Origin: Lysobacter enzymogenes
GTDB lineage: Bacteria > Pseudomonadota > Gammaproteobacteria > Xanthomonadales > Xanthomonadaceae
Direction of reading: 5' to 3'
DNA: 64,000 bases
NCBI RefSeq assembly: GCF_900106525.1
Contig: NZ_FNOG01000010.1
Span: 167,164-231,163 of the forward strand
Part shown: in pieces, positions 1-9,425 of the stretch
How the letters are laid out: the number at the start of each line of letters is the position of its first letter
How positions within the stretch are numbered: position 1 is the stretch's first letter
The notes under the pieces: model-generated
Told to the model about the DNA's origin: nothing
What the model saw: the letters and a program-made list of their open reading frames with translations, nothing else
Database searches by the model: none
Translations under genes and position numbers: made by a program

Positions 1-225
1 CTGTTGCCGCGCATGCTCGCCGCGCGCTTCGCCCAGGCGCAGGCGCAGGGCCGGATCAACGCCGACCTCGACCCGCGCCTGCTGATGGTCAGCCTGATCG
101 GCCTGACCCTGTTCCCGGCGGCGAGCGCGCCGATCTGGCGCCATCTGTTCGGCGCCGAAGACCTCGACCCGGCGGCGCAGCGCCGCCACGCACTGGCTCT
201 GCTCGATCGGGGATTGACGCCATGA
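1..225 (+). CDS. TetR-family regulator, C-terminal fragment
   Basis: Only the last 74 or so codons are inside the window; the reading frame is open to base 1. The helical stretch with LLMVSLIGLTLFPAASAPIW followed by a C-terminal LALLDRGL helix is typical of the ligand-binding domain of TetR regulators that sit before HlyD/ABC export operons, as CecR does before ybhGFSR in E. coli. Its stop overlaps the HlyD start (ATGA), so it is probably the first gene of the efflux operon and its autoregulator. The DNA-binding domain is outside the window, so the family call rests on the C-terminus and context. Confidence 0.7.
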   Translation: MLPRMLAARFAQAQAQGRINADLDPRLLMVSLIGLTLFPAASAPIWRHLFGAEDLDPAAQRRHALALLDRGLTP

Positions 226-1352
226 ACGCGCAACGCGATATCGCGAACGCCGCTTTCTCCCGCACCTCGGCCGCGTTGCGGGTCGCCGCGGGCGCACGCA
301 CAGCGCAAGCGCGCCGCGCGAACGCCGCCGCATCGCAGCCGGTCGCGCAGGCATCGCAGCCCACCTTCATCGGCCGCCACGCCGATGCGAACCCGCGCAA
401 CACGCTGCGCCGAGTCGCCGCGTGCGCACTCGCCGCGCTCGCGCTGGCCGGCTGCGCGAAGGAACCGCCGCAAGCGCTGGGCACGCTGGAATGGGACCGC
501 ATCACCTTGCCCGCGCCGGCCGCCGAAAAAGTCGTGCGCATCGACGTGCGCGAAGGCCAGCGGGTCAAGGCCGGCGCCCGCGTGCTGCAGCTCGAACTCG
601 ACCGCACCCGTTCGCAGCTGCAGGCCGCGCAGGCGCAGGCGCAGCAATCGGCGCAGGCCCTGGCCGAACTCGAAGCCGGGCCGCGCAGCGAGGCGATCGA
701 TCAGGCCCGCGCCAATCTCGCCGCCGCGCAGGCCCAGCAGCGCGACGCCAGCGCCTATTACGAGCGCGTGCGTCCGCTCGGCCAGCGCCAACTGATCGCC
801 GCCGCCGACGTCGACCGCGCCCGCGCCGCCGCCGGCAACGCCGTGGCCCAGGTGCGCGCGGCCGAAGCGGCCTTGCTCGAGCTCGAACGCGGCAACCGCC
901 GCGAAGACATCGCCCAGGGCCGCGCCGCGCTCGCCGCCGCCCAGGCCCAGGCCGCGGTGCAGCAGGTGACGTTCGGTAAGCTCGACGTGCTGGCGCCGCG
1001 CGACGGCGTGGTCGACAGCCTGCCGTACAAGCTCGGCGACCAGGCGCCGGTGGGATCGCCGCTGGCGGTGATGCTGGTCGGCCCGCGCCCGTTCGCGCGC
1101 GTGTACGTGCCCGAGACCCTGCGCCAGGACGTGCGCGTCGGCCGCGCCGCGAAGGTCTACGTCGAAGGCCGCGCGCGCGCCTGGAACGGCCGCGTGCGCA
1201 TGATCCGCAGCGAATCCAGCTTCACCCCGTACTACGCGCTGATCGGCGAGGACGCCGCGCGCCTGAGCTATCTGTGCGAGGTGGAACTGAGCGACGCCGA
1301 CGCCGTCGATCTGCCGGCCGGTCTGCCGGTGCGGGCCGAGTTCGCGCCGTGA
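222..1352 (+). CDS. HlyD-family periplasmic adaptor lipoprotein of an ABC exporter
   Basis: 376 residues. A membrane-fusion (adaptor) protein linking an inner-membrane ABC exporter to the outer membrane. After an unusually long arginine-rich N-terminus (about 64 residues) comes a signal sequence ending in a lipobox LAGC near residue 78, so it is probably a lipoprotein. A biotinyl-lipoyl-like half follows (VRIDVREGQRVKAGARVLQL), then a long Ala/Gln-rich coiled-coil hairpin (about 130-250), the second lipoyl half (LDVLAPRDGVVDSLPYKLGD) and a beta-barrel domain. It most resembles YbhG/EmrA-type adaptors. No other in-frame ATG precedes the signal, so this start is kept. The stop overlaps the GTG of the next gene. 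Confidence 0.88.
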   Translation: MNAQRDIANAAFSRTSAALRVAAGARTAQARRANAAASQPVAQASQPTFIGRHADANPRNTLRRVAACALAALALAGCAKEPPQALGTLEWDRITLPAPAAEKVVRIDVREGQRVKAGARVLQLELDRTRSQLQAAQAQAQQSAQALAELEAGPRSEAIDQARANLAAAQAQQRDASAYYERVRPLGQRQLIAAADVDRARAAAGNAVAQVRAAEAALLELERGNRREDIAQGRAALAAAQAQAAVQQVTFGKLDVLAPRDGVVDSLPYKLGDQAPVGSPLAVMLVGPRPFARVYVPETLRQDVRVGRAAKVYVEGRARAWNGRVRMIRSESSFTPYYALIGEDAARLSYLCEVELSDADAVDLPAGLPVRAEFAP

Positions 1353-2344
1353 GCGCCGTCGCCGGCGAAGCGCAGGCCGCAGCGCCGGCGACGGCGCCCG
1401 CGATCCGCGCGCGTGGCATGAGCAAGCGCTTCGGCGCACTGCAGGCGGTGGACCGGGTCGACCTGACCGTGCCGCGCGCCTGCGTCTACGGCTTCCTCGG
1501 CCCGAACGGCTCGGGCAAGTCGACCACCATCCGCATGCTGTGCGGGTTGCTGACGCCCAGCGCCGGCGAGATCGAAGTGCTGGGGCTGAAGATCCCCGCG
1601 CAGGCCGAAGCGCTGCGCCGCCGCATCGGCTACATGACCCAGAAGTTCTCGCTGTTCGAAGACTTGAGCGTGCGCGAGAACCTGGAATTCCTCGCCGCGG
1701 TGCAGGACATCCCCAAGGCCGCCGCGCGCAAGCGCATCGACGAACTGATCGGGCAATACCGCTTCGGCGACCGCCAGAACCAGCTCGCCGGCACCATGAG
1801 CGGCGGCCAGAAGCAGCGCCTGGCGCTGGCCGGCGCGGTCATCCACGAGCCCGAACTGCTGTTCCTCGACGAACCCACCAGCGCGGTCGATCCCGAATCG
1901 CGCCGCGACTTCTGGGAAAAACTGTTCGAGCTGGCCGACGCCGGCACCACGCTGCTGGTGTCTACCCATTACATGGACGAAGCCGAGCGCTGCCATCGCC
2001 TGGCGATCCTCGACCGCGGCGCGTTGGTCGCCGACGGCACCCCGGCCGAACTCACCGGCGCCTTGCAGGGCCGCGCGGTGGAAGTGCGCGCCGCGCAGCC
2101 GCGCAAGGCCCAGCGCGCGCTGGTCGATCTGCCCGGCGTGCTCAGCGTGGCCCAGATCGGCAACGACCTGCGCGTGCTGCTGGCCGACGCCGACACCGCC
2201 GAACAAGGCCTCACCGACGCGCTGCGCGCGGCCGGGCTGGAGGCCGAGGTGGCCAAGGCCAAGCCCAACCTGGAAGACGTGTTCGTCGCCGCGACCCGTG
2301 GCCAAGCGCCGCGCGCCGCGACGGCGCGCGAGGAGGGCGCATGA
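1349..2344 (+). CDS. ABC transporter ATP-binding protein (YbhF/CcmA type)
   Basis: 331 residues from a GTG that overlaps the preceding stop as GTGA; the frame opens further upstream but only inside the adaptor gene. Walker A is GPNGSGKST, the signature is MSGGQKQR, Walker B is LLFLDEPTSAVDP, and the H-loop lies in LLVSTHYMDEAERC. The C-terminal 80 or so residues are the accessory domain seen in drug/antibiotic exporter ATPases. E. coli YbhF carries two such ATPase domains; this protein has one, so it should work as a homodimer. It overlaps the permease start by 4 bases, implying coupled translation. Confidence 0.92.
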   Translation: MSAVAGEAQAAAPATAPAIRARGMSKRFGALQAVDRVDLTVPRACVYGFLGPNGSGKSTTIRMLCGLLTPSAGEIEVLGLKIPAQAEALRRRIGYMTQKFSLFEDLSVRENLEFLAAVQDIPKAAARKRIDELIGQYRFGDRQNQLAGTMSGGQKQRLALAGAVIHEPELLFLDEPTSAVDPESRRDFWEKLFELADAGTTLLVSTHYMDEAERCHRLAILDRGALVADGTPAELTGALQGRAVEVRAAQPRKAQRALVDLPGVLSVAQIGNDLRVLLADADTAEQGLTDALRAAGLEAEVAKAKPNLEDVFVAATRGQAPRAATAREEGA

Positions 2345-3429
2345 AACTGCGGCGGCTGTGGGCCATCGTGCTCAAGGAAGTGCGGCAACTGCGGCGCGAC
2401 CGCATCACCCTGGCGATGATCGTGATGATCCCGGTCGGCCAGCTGGTGCTGTTCGGCTACGCCATCAACCTGAACCCGCGCGGCCTCACCGCTGCCGTCG
2501 CCGACCAGGCCGGAACCGCCGCCTCGCGCGCGCTGGTGATGGACATGGTCGCCACCGGCGTGATCCGCACCGTGGCCGAAGCCGACACCCCGCAGCAACT
2601 CGTCGGCATGCTCCGGCGCGGCGAGATCAGCGTCGGCATCGCCGTGCCGCCGGACTTCGAACGCCGCCGCGTCGACGGCCGCGAGGTGGCGCAGGTGATG
2701 GTCGACGGCAGCGACACCGTGGTGCAGAGCGCAGCCGCGCAACTGGCGCAGACGCCGGTCGACAGTTCGGTCGTCGCGCCGCGCAAGACCGCGCCGATCG
2801 GCGTGGTCGCGTTCTACAACCCGCAGCGGCGTTCGCCGGTCAACATCGTGCCCGGCCTGATCGGGGTGATCCTGACCATGACCATGGTGATGTTCACCTC
2901 GGTGGCGATCGTGCGCGAGCGCGAGCGCGGCAACATGGAGCTGCTGATCACCACGCCGGTGAGCCGCACCGAGCTGATGATCGGCAAGGTGCTGCCGTAC
3001 GCGCTGATCGGCCTGATCCAGACCAGCGTGGTTCTGCTGCTGGGGCTGTGGCTGTTCGACGTGCCGATCAAGGGCAGCGTGCTCGAGGTCTACATCGCCG
3101 CGGTGCTGCTGATCCTGGCCAACCTGGCGCTGGGGCTGATGATCTCGACCAAGGCCGCCTCGCAGTTCCAGGCCATGCAGATGACCGTCTTCATCCTGCT
3201 GCCGTCGATCCTGCTGTCGGGCTTCATGTTCCCCTACGCCGGCATGCCGGTGCCGGCGCAGTGGCTGGCCGAAGTGTTGCCGATGACCCACTTCCTGCGC
3301 CTGATCCGCGGGGTGATGCTGCGCGGCGCGGGGCTGCTGGAGCTGTGGCACGACGTGGCCTACCTGCTGGGTTTCATCGCGGTGATGATGAGCCTGGCGG
3401 TGGCGCGGTTCCGCAAGCGGCTGGATTGA
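2341..3429 (+). CDS. ABC-2 type permease (YbhS/YhhJ-like)
   Basis: 362 residues. N-terminal cytoplasmic helix (RRLWAIVLKEVRQLRRDR), first membrane segment (ITLAMIVMIPVGQLVLFGYA), a periplasmic domain of about 150 residues, then five membrane segments from residue 175 on, including the conserved RERERGNMELLITTPVSRTE loop of ABC-2 permeases. It pairs with the upstream ATPase and adaptor to form a tripartite exporter. Only one permease gene is present, whereas ybhGFSR has two, so a homodimeric permease is inferred. The substrate is unknown. Confidence 0.9.
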   Translation: MKLRRLWAIVLKEVRQLRRDRITLAMIVMIPVGQLVLFGYAINLNPRGLTAAVADQAGTAASRALVMDMVATGVIRTVAEADTPQQLVGMLRRGEISVGIAVPPDFERRRVDGREVAQVMVDGSDTVVQSAAAQLAQTPVDSSVVAPRKTAPIGVVAFYNPQRRSPVNIVPGLIGVILTMTMVMFTSVAIVRERERGNMELLITTPVSRTELMIGKVLPYALIGLIQTSVVLLLGLWLFDVPIKGSVLEVYIAAVLLILANLALGLMISTKAASQFQAMQMTVFILLPSILLSGFMFPYAGMPVPAQWLAEVLPMTHFLRLIRGVMLRGAGLLELWHDVAYLLGFIAVMMSLAVARFRKRLD

Positions 3430-3516
3430 GCCGCGCGGCCCGCACTTGCGCCCGCACCCGCCGACCGCGCACATTCGCCACTTTCGGACATCGCAGTCCG
3501 GCCACGGGAGAACGGG

Positions 3517-5193
3517 ATGCGCGCAGCAGGTCGATGGGTCTTGGCTTCGGCGCTGGCGTGCGGCCTCGCCGCATCGGCGCAGGCGGCCACCGTGGTCACC
3601 GCCGCGCGCGTGCACACGCTCGATCCGGCGCAGCCGCGCGCGCAGGGCCTGGTCTTCGACGACGACGGCAAGATCCTCGCCGTCGGCGGTCGCGCCGATC
3701 TGTTGCATCTGTATCCCAAGGCCAAACATGTCGATCTGGGCGCCGCGACCATCGTCCCCGGCCTGATCGATGCTCACGCGCATGTGTTCGAACTCGGCAT
3801 CAACCAGCTCCAGGCCGACCTCACCGGCGCGCGCAGCAAGGCCGAAGCGGTGCAACGCCTGCGCGACTACGCGCGCACGCTGCCCGACGGGCAGTGGCTG
3901 ATCGGCCACGGCTGGGACCAGAACGACTGGGCCGATGCGCGCTTTCCCGAGGCCGCCGACCTGGATGCGGCGTTTCCCGACCGCCCGGTGTGGCTGCAGC
4001 GCGTCGACGGCCACGCCGGCTGGGCCAACAGCGCGGCGATGCGTGCGGCCGGGCGCGAGCTCAGCGGCGACTGGCAACCCGACGGCGGCCGCATCGTGCG
4101 TGGCGGCGACGGCCGCGCCACCGGCGTGTTCATCGACGATGCGATGTTCCTGGTCGAACGCGCGCGCCCGCCGCTGCAGGCGGCCGCGGTCGAACAGGCG
4201 CTGAGCCTGGGCATGCAGGCCGCCGCCCGCCACGGCCTGACCGGCGTGCACGATGCCGGCGTCGATCTGAACACCTTGCGCGCGTACCAGCGCCTGGCCG
4301 ATCGCAAGCAATTGCCGCTACGCATCACCGCCTTCGCCGCCGGCGACGGCGATGCGCTGGAATCGCTGTGTCGCGACGGTTTGTATCAGCATGCGTCCGG
4401 GCGGCTGAAGATGCGCACGGTCAAGCTCTACGCCGACGGCGCGCTCGGCAGCCGCGGCGCCGCGCTGTTGCAGGACTACAGCGACGACCACGGCAACCGC
4501 GGCCTGCTGCGGATGTCGCCCGAAGCGATGGCCAAAGCGATCGCCAAGGCCAAGCGCTGCGGCGTGCAGGTCGCCACCCACGCCATCGGCGACCGCGGCA
4601 ACCGCGAAGTGCTGGACCTGTACGCCAACGCGCTCGGCGCGGACGCGGCCAAGAGCGATCATCGCTGGCGCATCGAGCACGCGCAGATCCTCGCCCCGCA
4701 AGACCTGCCGCGGCTGGCCGCGCTGCACGTCATCGCCTCGATGCAGCCGACCCACGCCACCAGCGACATGCCCTGGGCCGAACAGCGGCTCGGGCCGCGG
4801 CGCATCGACGGCGCCTATGCCTGGCGGCAGTTGCGCGACAGCGGCGCACGTCTGGCGCTGGGCTCGGATTTCCCGGTCGAATCGGTCGATCCGCGCCTGG
4901 GCCTGTTCGCCGCGGCGACGCGCACCGATGCCGAAGACAAGCCGCAAGGCGGCTGGCATCCGGAAGAAAAACTCACCGCCTACGAGGCTTTGCGAGGCTT
5001 CACCCTGGACGCGGCCTACGCAGGCTTCGCCGAGAACGAAGTCGGCAGCCTGACGGTGGGCAAGCGCGCGGATTTCGTGGTGCTGGCGCAGGACCCGCTG
5101 GCGGTGGAGCCGCGCGCCTTGCGCGAGTTGACCGTGCTGGGCACGTATGTGGACGGTGCGGCGGTGTGGCAGCGCTCGGGCGAGGGTCGTTGA
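3517..5193 (+). CDS. Secreted amidohydrolase, YtcJ-like (Amidohydro_3)
   Basis: 558 residues. A Sec signal peptide ends near ASAQA (residue 23). The metal-dependent hydrolase fold shows its motifs in order: DAHAHVFELG (HxH metal ligands), GLTGVHDAG, KLYADGALGSRGAAL, ATHAIGDRGNREVLD, RIEHAQIL and LALGSDFPVESVDP, then a beta-sandwich tail (VGSLTVGKRADFVVLAQDPL). The family cleaves C-N bonds of cyclic or acyl amides; the substrate cannot be told. It starts 87 bases after the permease and has its own leader, so it may not belong to the efflux operon. Export to the periplasm is inferred from the signal peptide. Confidence 0.9.
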   Translation: MRAAGRWVLASALACGLAASAQAATVVTAARVHTLDPAQPRAQGLVFDDDGKILAVGGRADLLHLYPKAKHVDLGAATIVPGLIDAHAHVFELGINQLQADLTGARSKAEAVQRLRDYARTLPDGQWLIGHGWDQNDWADARFPEAADLDAAFPDRPVWLQRVDGHAGWANSAAMRAAGRELSGDWQPDGGRIVRGGDGRATGVFIDDAMFLVERARPPLQAAAVEQALSLGMQAAARHGLTGVHDAGVDLNTLRAYQRLADRKQLPLRITAFAAGDGDALESLCRDGLYQHASGRLKMRTVKLYADGALGSRGAALLQDYSDDHGNRGLLRMSPEAMAKAIAKAKRCGVQVATHAIGDRGNREVLDLYANALGADAAKSDHRWRIEHAQILAPQDLPRLAALHVIASMQPTHATSDMPWAEQRLGPRRIDGAYAWRQLRDSGARLALGSDFPVESVDPRLGLFAAATRTDAEDKPQGGWHPEEKLTAYEALRGFTLDAAYAGFAENEVGSLTVGKRADFVVLAQDPLAVEPRALRELTVLGTYVDGAAVWQRSGEGR

Positions 5194-5220
5194 GAACGCG
5201 ATTCGACGAGGCAGGGAGGC

Positions 5221-5640
5221 ATGAGCGCTGCAACGAAAGAACCCTACAACCTGTGGCCGCCATTGCGCCGGATGAAGCTGCGCTGGCATTTCGCCGCGTT
5301 GATCGCGTTGGCGCTGAGCGTTCTTTGGCCGAGCTTTCCGCGCACCCTGAGCGGCGATGAGTTCGCCGAGGTGTTGAAGGAGTCGGACGGCAACTCGTAC
5401 GGTCACTGGTACTTGTATCGCAGCGATGCGCGATGGCATTGCGTCGCGACGCCCTACTATCCCTACTTCCCCGACCGCCACAGTTGCGTGTCGACGCGCG
5501 AAGTGGAGATCCTGCCCGACCGGCGCGGCGAAGGCGTGCCGCGCTATCTCGGCGCGTACGACGTCGTGCTCAAGGCCGGACGCTATCGCGGCGCGAAGCG
5601 CGAGGCGCTGTATCCGCCGCCCGTCGCCGGCGCCGACTGA
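5221..5640 (+). CDS. Small single-span membrane protein of unknown function
   Basis: 139 residues with one hydrophobic segment (about residues 23-42, WHFAALIALALSVLWPSF) and a soluble tail of about 95 residues rich in Tyr, Arg and Asp, containing two cysteines (RWHC and RHSC). GGGAGGC just upstream of the ATG serves as ribosome binding site. It lies 27 bases after the amidohydrolase and could be co-transcribed. No family was recognised. Confidence 0.65.
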   Translation: MSAATKEPYNLWPPLRRMKLRWHFAALIALALSVLWPSFPRTLSGDEFAEVLKESDGNSYGHWYLYRSDARWHCVATPYYPYFPDRHSCVSTREVEILPDRRGEGVPRYLGAYDVVLKAGRYRGAKREALYPPPVAGAD

Positions 5641-5799
5641 CCTCTGTCGCACCAAGGTCATGACGCGATCATCCGGCCGCGCTGACGCTTGTCATCGGCG
5701 CTGCGAATCGTGGCGGCCATCAAGCTTGTAATCCTGCCGCGCGCCTAGCATCGCGCCCCGGATCGACCTCGTCGGTCGTCAGCCTTTCGGGGGCCTGTG

Positions 5800-7629
5800 A
5801 TGGCTACTTCGCTTCTGCGCGCGGCGTGGTGGGGCGCTTCGCCGCGCTTGTTGCTCGCGCTTGCGGTCGTGCTCGCGCTGCGCGGGGTCGCGCCGCTGCC
5901 GGACTATCTGGGGCCGTATCCCGGCTCGGACCGGCGCGCGCCGGCGCGCGACAGCGCGGCCATCGGCGCGGCGCCGAAGACGTTGGCGGTGTCCGACCTG
6001 CCGGCCAACGACGCCGAGGCTGCGCGCTTCCTGACCCAGGCCACGTTCGGCCCGACCCTGGAAGACATCGCGCATCTGCGTCAGGTCGGCTACTCGGCCT
6101 GGATCGACGAACAATTCGGCTATCCGATGTCGTCGCAGCTGACCTTCCTGAAGAACGCCGCCGCGCGCGCCGGCACCGGCAACGACGTGCAGCGCGACTG
6201 GCGCGTGGACGCGTGGTTCGTCAACGCGCTCGGCGGCAAGGATCCGATCAAGACCACGGTGGTCCACCGCGATCAGCTGCGCCAGCGCGTGGCGTTCGCG
6301 TTGAGCGAGATCTTCGTGATCTCGGATGCGTCCTCCGACCTGCTCGGCGGCCAGCCGCAGGGCATGAGCCATTACTACGACACCTTGGCGCGCGATGCCT
6401 TCGGCAACTACCGAACGCTGCTGGAGGACGTGACCCTGCACCCGACGATGGGCCTGTACCTGTCGATGCTGCAGAACCAGAAGCCCGACCCGGTGCGCAA
6501 CGTCCGGCCCGACGAAAACTACGCGCGCGAAGTGCTGCAGTTGTTCAGCGTCGGCCTGGTGCGGCTCAACCGCGACGGCACGCCCTTGCTCGGCCTGGAC
6601 GGCAAGCCGGTGCCGACCTACAGCCAAGAGACGGTCAAGGGCTTCGCCCACGTCTTCACCGGCTGGACCTTCAAGGGCTGCGCGGCGTTGGGCGATTTCG
6701 AGTGCTATTTCTACGAGCCGAGTTCGCCGGCGTGGGTGTCGCCGATGGAGAATCAGGCCGCATACCACGCCTCGGCGCAGTCCAAGCAGTTGCTCGACTA
6801 CCCGGGCGCGGCGCTGCCGGGCGGCTTGCTCGCCGGCGGCGGCAGCGGCCGCAGCGATCTGACCGCAGCGCTGGACAATATCCATCGCCATCCCAACGTC
6901 GGGCCGTTCATCGGACGACAGTTGATCCAGCGCCTGATCACCAGCAACCCGAGCCCGGGGTACGTCGACCGCGTCGCCAGCGTATTCGACGACAACGGCC
7001 AGGGCGTGCGCGGCGATCTGCGCGCGGTGGTGCGGGCGATCCTGCTCGATCCCGAGGCGCGCGATCCGGCCGCGCAGCCGGCGAATTTCGGCAAGGTGCG
7101 CGAGCCGTTGCTGCGCCTGACCCACCTGTGGCGCGCGCTCGGCGGCCGCTCCAAGACCGGGTTCGTCGACGAGTTCTGGACCTTGGACAGCAATCTCGGC
7201 CAGCAGCCGATGTTCGCGCCCTCGGTGTTCAACTTCTTCAGCCCGAACTATCGCCCGATGGGCGAGCCCTCGCAGAACGGCATGGCCGCGCCGGAGCTGC
7301 AGCTGGCGACCGACTACATGCTGCCGGCGACCGAAAGCTATCTGATGCGCAAGATCTACGATTCCTACGTCGGCAATCCCAACGGCATCGAGGACGACGA
7401 GGTCGCGATCAGTCTCACCCGCGACGTCGCGCTGGCGACGCAGCCGGCGCAGTTGATCGAGCGCTACAACACCTTGTTCCTGTCCGGGCAGATGTCGGCG
7501 CCGATGAAGCAAGTCCTGCTGGAGCGCTTGAACGGCATGCCCGCCAACACCGCGGCGGCCAAGCGCGAACGGGTGCAGGAAGCGCTGTACCTGATCATCA
7601 ACTCGCCCGAATACCTCGTGCAGCAGTGA
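5800..7629 (+). CDS. DUF1800 family protein
   Basis: 609 residues. A hydrophobic N-terminus (LLLALAVVLALRGVAPL) looks like a signal or anchor. The diagnostic DUF1800 start, AARFLTQATFGPTLEDIAHL, is at about 70-90, followed by RQRVAFALSEIFVIS, ENYAREVLQLFSVGL and GFAHVFTGWTF. A GGGGG ribosome-binding element lies 6 bases before ATG 5800; the GTG at 5797 is the alternative start. DUF1800 genes are almost always paired with a DUF1501 gene, as here 16 bases downstream. The biochemical role of the pair is not established. Confidence 0.9.
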   Translation: MATSLLRAAWWGASPRLLLALAVVLALRGVAPLPDYLGPYPGSDRRAPARDSAAIGAAPKTLAVSDLPANDAEAARFLTQATFGPTLEDIAHLRQVGYSAWIDEQFGYPMSSQLTFLKNAAARAGTGNDVQRDWRVDAWFVNALGGKDPIKTTVVHRDQLRQRVAFALSEIFVISDASSDLLGGQPQGMSHYYDTLARDAFGNYRTLLEDVTLHPTMGLYLSMLQNQKPDPVRNVRPDENYAREVLQLFSVGLVRLNRDGTPLLGLDGKPVPTYSQETVKGFAHVFTGWTFKGCAALGDFECYFYEPSSPAWVSPMENQAAYHASAQSKQLLDYPGAALPGGLLAGGGSGRSDLTAALDNIHRHPNVGPFIGRQLIQRLITSNPSPGYVDRVASVFDDNGQGVRGDLRAVVRAILLDPEARDPAAQPANFGKVREPLLRLTHLWRALGGRSKTGFVDEFWTLDSNLGQQPMFAPSVFNFFSPNYRPMGEPSQNGMAAPELQLATDYMLPATESYLMRKIYDSYVGNPNGIEDDEVAISLTRDVALATQPAQLIERYNTLFLSGQMSAPMKQVLLERLNGMPANTAAAKRERVQEALYLIINSPEYLVQQ

Positions 7630-7645
7630 GGCGGAGACCGCAGCC

Positions 7646-9040
7646 ATGAAACGTCGCGACTTCCTGCGCAATTCCATCGTCACCGCGCTCGGCGGGGCCG
7701 GGCTGTACTCGGCGCTGGGCAATCTGCGGCTGGTCGAAGCCGCCGCGCGCGCCTACGGGCCGGCCAGCTTCGGCGACTACAAGGCCTTGGTGTGCGTGTT
7801 CCTGTTCGGCGGCAACGATTCGCTGAACATGCTGGTGCCGCGCGACGACGCGCATTACCGGCAATACGCTCAGGCGCGCGCCACCCTGGCGGTGCCGCAG
7901 GCGTCGTTGCTGCCGCTCAACGCGCTGCCCGGCGGCGGCGCGTCCGACGGCGCCGACTACGGCTTGCAGATGTCCACCAGCGAGGGCGACGCGATCGGCA
8001 TGGCCGGGCTGCAAGGGCTGTTCAACGGCGGCCATGCGGCGTTGCTGGGCAATGTCGGCACCCTGGTGCGGCCGGTCAGCAAGGCCGATTACGGCAATCA
8101 CGCGGTGGAACTGCCGCCGCAGCTGTTCTCGCACAACGATCAGCAGCAGTACTGGCAGGTCTCGCGCAGCGACGACGGCCGCAACCTGGGCTGGGCGGGG
8201 CGGATTTGCGACTTGCTCCACGACGCCAATCCCGATGCGTTCATTCCGATGTCGGTGTCGTTGAATTTCGAGAGCATCCTGCAGCGCGCGGCGAGCGGCG
8301 GGCAGTACGTGATCGGCAACGACGGGCCGCGCCATTTCAGCCGCTTCGAATGGGACGAAGACAGCCGCCGCGCCTTCCTCGCGCTGATGGCGCCGAACCA
8401 GCAAGCGCATATGTTCGGACGCAGCTACGCCAACGCGTTCCGGCGCGCGCGCGAGAACGCCGACGCGGTCGGCACGGCGCTGGATTCGTCCAGCGATCTG
8501 CAGACCGTGTTTCCCGACAGCGACCTCGCCGCGCAGTTGCGCATGGTCGCGCGCATGATCAAGGTGCGGCAGGTGCTGGGGCTCAAACGCCAGGTGTTCT
8601 TCGTCTCGATGGGCGGGTTCGATCATCACGACCGCTTGCTCAGCGAGCAGCCGGCGCTGCTGGCGCGCTTATCGCAGGCACTGACCGCGTTCCACGCCGC
8701 GACCGTGGAGCTGGGCGTGGCGGACCAGGTGACTGCGTTCACCGCCTCGGACTTCGGCCGCACGCTGTCGTCCAACGGCGACGGCTCCGACCACGGCTGG
8801 GGCGGCCACCATTTCATCGTCGGCGACGCGGTGCGCGGCGGACGCTTGTTCGGGCGCATGCCGGCGCTGGTCAACGGCGGCGACGACGATGCCGGTTGGG
8901 GGCAGATCATTCCGACTACGGCGGTGGATCAGTACGCGGCGACGCTGGCGCGCTGGTTCGGCGTCGCCGATGCGGACCTGGATCTGATCTTCCCGAACCT
9001 GCGCAATTTCGCGGCGCGGGATCTGGGGTTCATGGCGTAA
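7646..9040 (+). CDS. DUF1501 family protein with twin-arginine-like signal
   Basis: 464 residues. The N-terminus MKRRDFLRNSIVTALGGAGL resembles a Tat leader (RRDFLR). The body has the alkaline-phosphatase-like fold markers of DUF1501: CVFLFGGNDSLNMLVPRDD near residue 50, the GFDHH motif in the middle, and TASDFGRTLSSNGDGSDHGW with its metal-ligand-like D/H residues towards the end. It forms an operon with the DUF1800 gene, so the two probably act together in the envelope. A sulfatase/phosphatase-like activity is suggested by the fold but is not proven. Confidence 0.9.
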   Translation: MKRRDFLRNSIVTALGGAGLYSALGNLRLVEAAARAYGPASFGDYKALVCVFLFGGNDSLNMLVPRDDAHYRQYAQARATLAVPQASLLPLNALPGGGASDGADYGLQMSTSEGDAIGMAGLQGLFNGGHAALLGNVGTLVRPVSKADYGNHAVELPPQLFSHNDQQQYWQVSRSDDGRNLGWAGRICDLLHDANPDAFIPMSVSLNFESILQRAASGGQYVIGNDGPRHFSRFEWDEDSRRAFLALMAPNQQAHMFGRSYANAFRRARENADAVGTALDSSSDLQTVFPDSDLAAQLRMVARMIKVRQVLGLKRQVFFVSMGGFDHHDRLLSEQPALLARLSQALTAFHAATVELGVADQVTAFTASDFGRTLSSNGDGSDHGWGGHHFIVGDAVRGGRLFGRMPALVNGGDDDAGWGQIIPTTAVDQYAATLARWFGVADADLDLIFPNLRNFAARDLGFMA

Positions 9041-9175
9041 GGGGGACGGGGCGTTGTGGTTGCGGCGATGCGTCCGCTGCGCGGCGCCGCGTCGCACATC
9101 CGTCTTCTCCTTCGCTTTGTTTTTTGCCTCGGCCCGGTTTCTCCGTCAGTCCGATTTCCGCGTCATCCCCGATTT

Positions 9176-9290
9176 CCCGTCATTCCGGCGAAAGCCGGAA
9201 CCCATTTCGACTTTGCTTTTGCCGCCGTTATCGCCGGCGCTCGCAACAGCGAAAATCAAAATGGGTTCCGGCTTTCGCCGGAATGACGGG
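9176..9290. repeat. Inverted pair of dispersed REP-like repeats (type B)
   Basis: Two copies of a 35-40 base element face each other at 9176-9210 and 9251-9290. The core is TTCCGGCGAAAGCCGGAA, itself a hairpin with GAAA loop, flanked by CGTCA and CCCATTTCGA. The same element recurs at about 17345, 17515 and 17590. Together with the next repeat it fills the 385-base gap between the DUF1501 and GNAT genes; no gene is seen there. The pair could fold into a large hairpin downstream of both convergent genes. Confidence 0.85.
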
Positions 9291-9318
9291 TAGGTGGATG
9301 GCGTCGTTGTTGCGTTGG

Positions 9319-9350
9319 CGCGGTCGCGGCTTGCGCCGCTCCTACAGGGG
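9319..9350 (-). repeat. Dispersed GTAGGAGCGGCGCAAGCCGCG repeat (type A)
   Basis: One copy, reading on the minus strand as CTGTAGGAGCGGCGCAAGC followed by CGCGACCGCG. Other copies are near 17275, 17435, 17705 and 22298. It contains the GCGGC-GCAA-GCCGC hairpin typical of bacterial interspersed palindromes and, to my recollection, is abundant in Lysobacter and relatives. Confidence 0.85.
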
Positions 9351-9425
9351 GCGTTCGTGGCGAAGCGGCGATCGGATCGGGCGCGGCTTTCAGTGCGATT
9401 CGGATCGAGCGCGCTTGCCGCGCAC

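Noticed and set aside
2298..5360. 1020-codon plus-strand frame across the permease and amidohydrolase
   Set aside because: Arg/Ala/Gly-rich alternative frame that ignores gene boundaries; real genes with clear motifs lie in the other frames.
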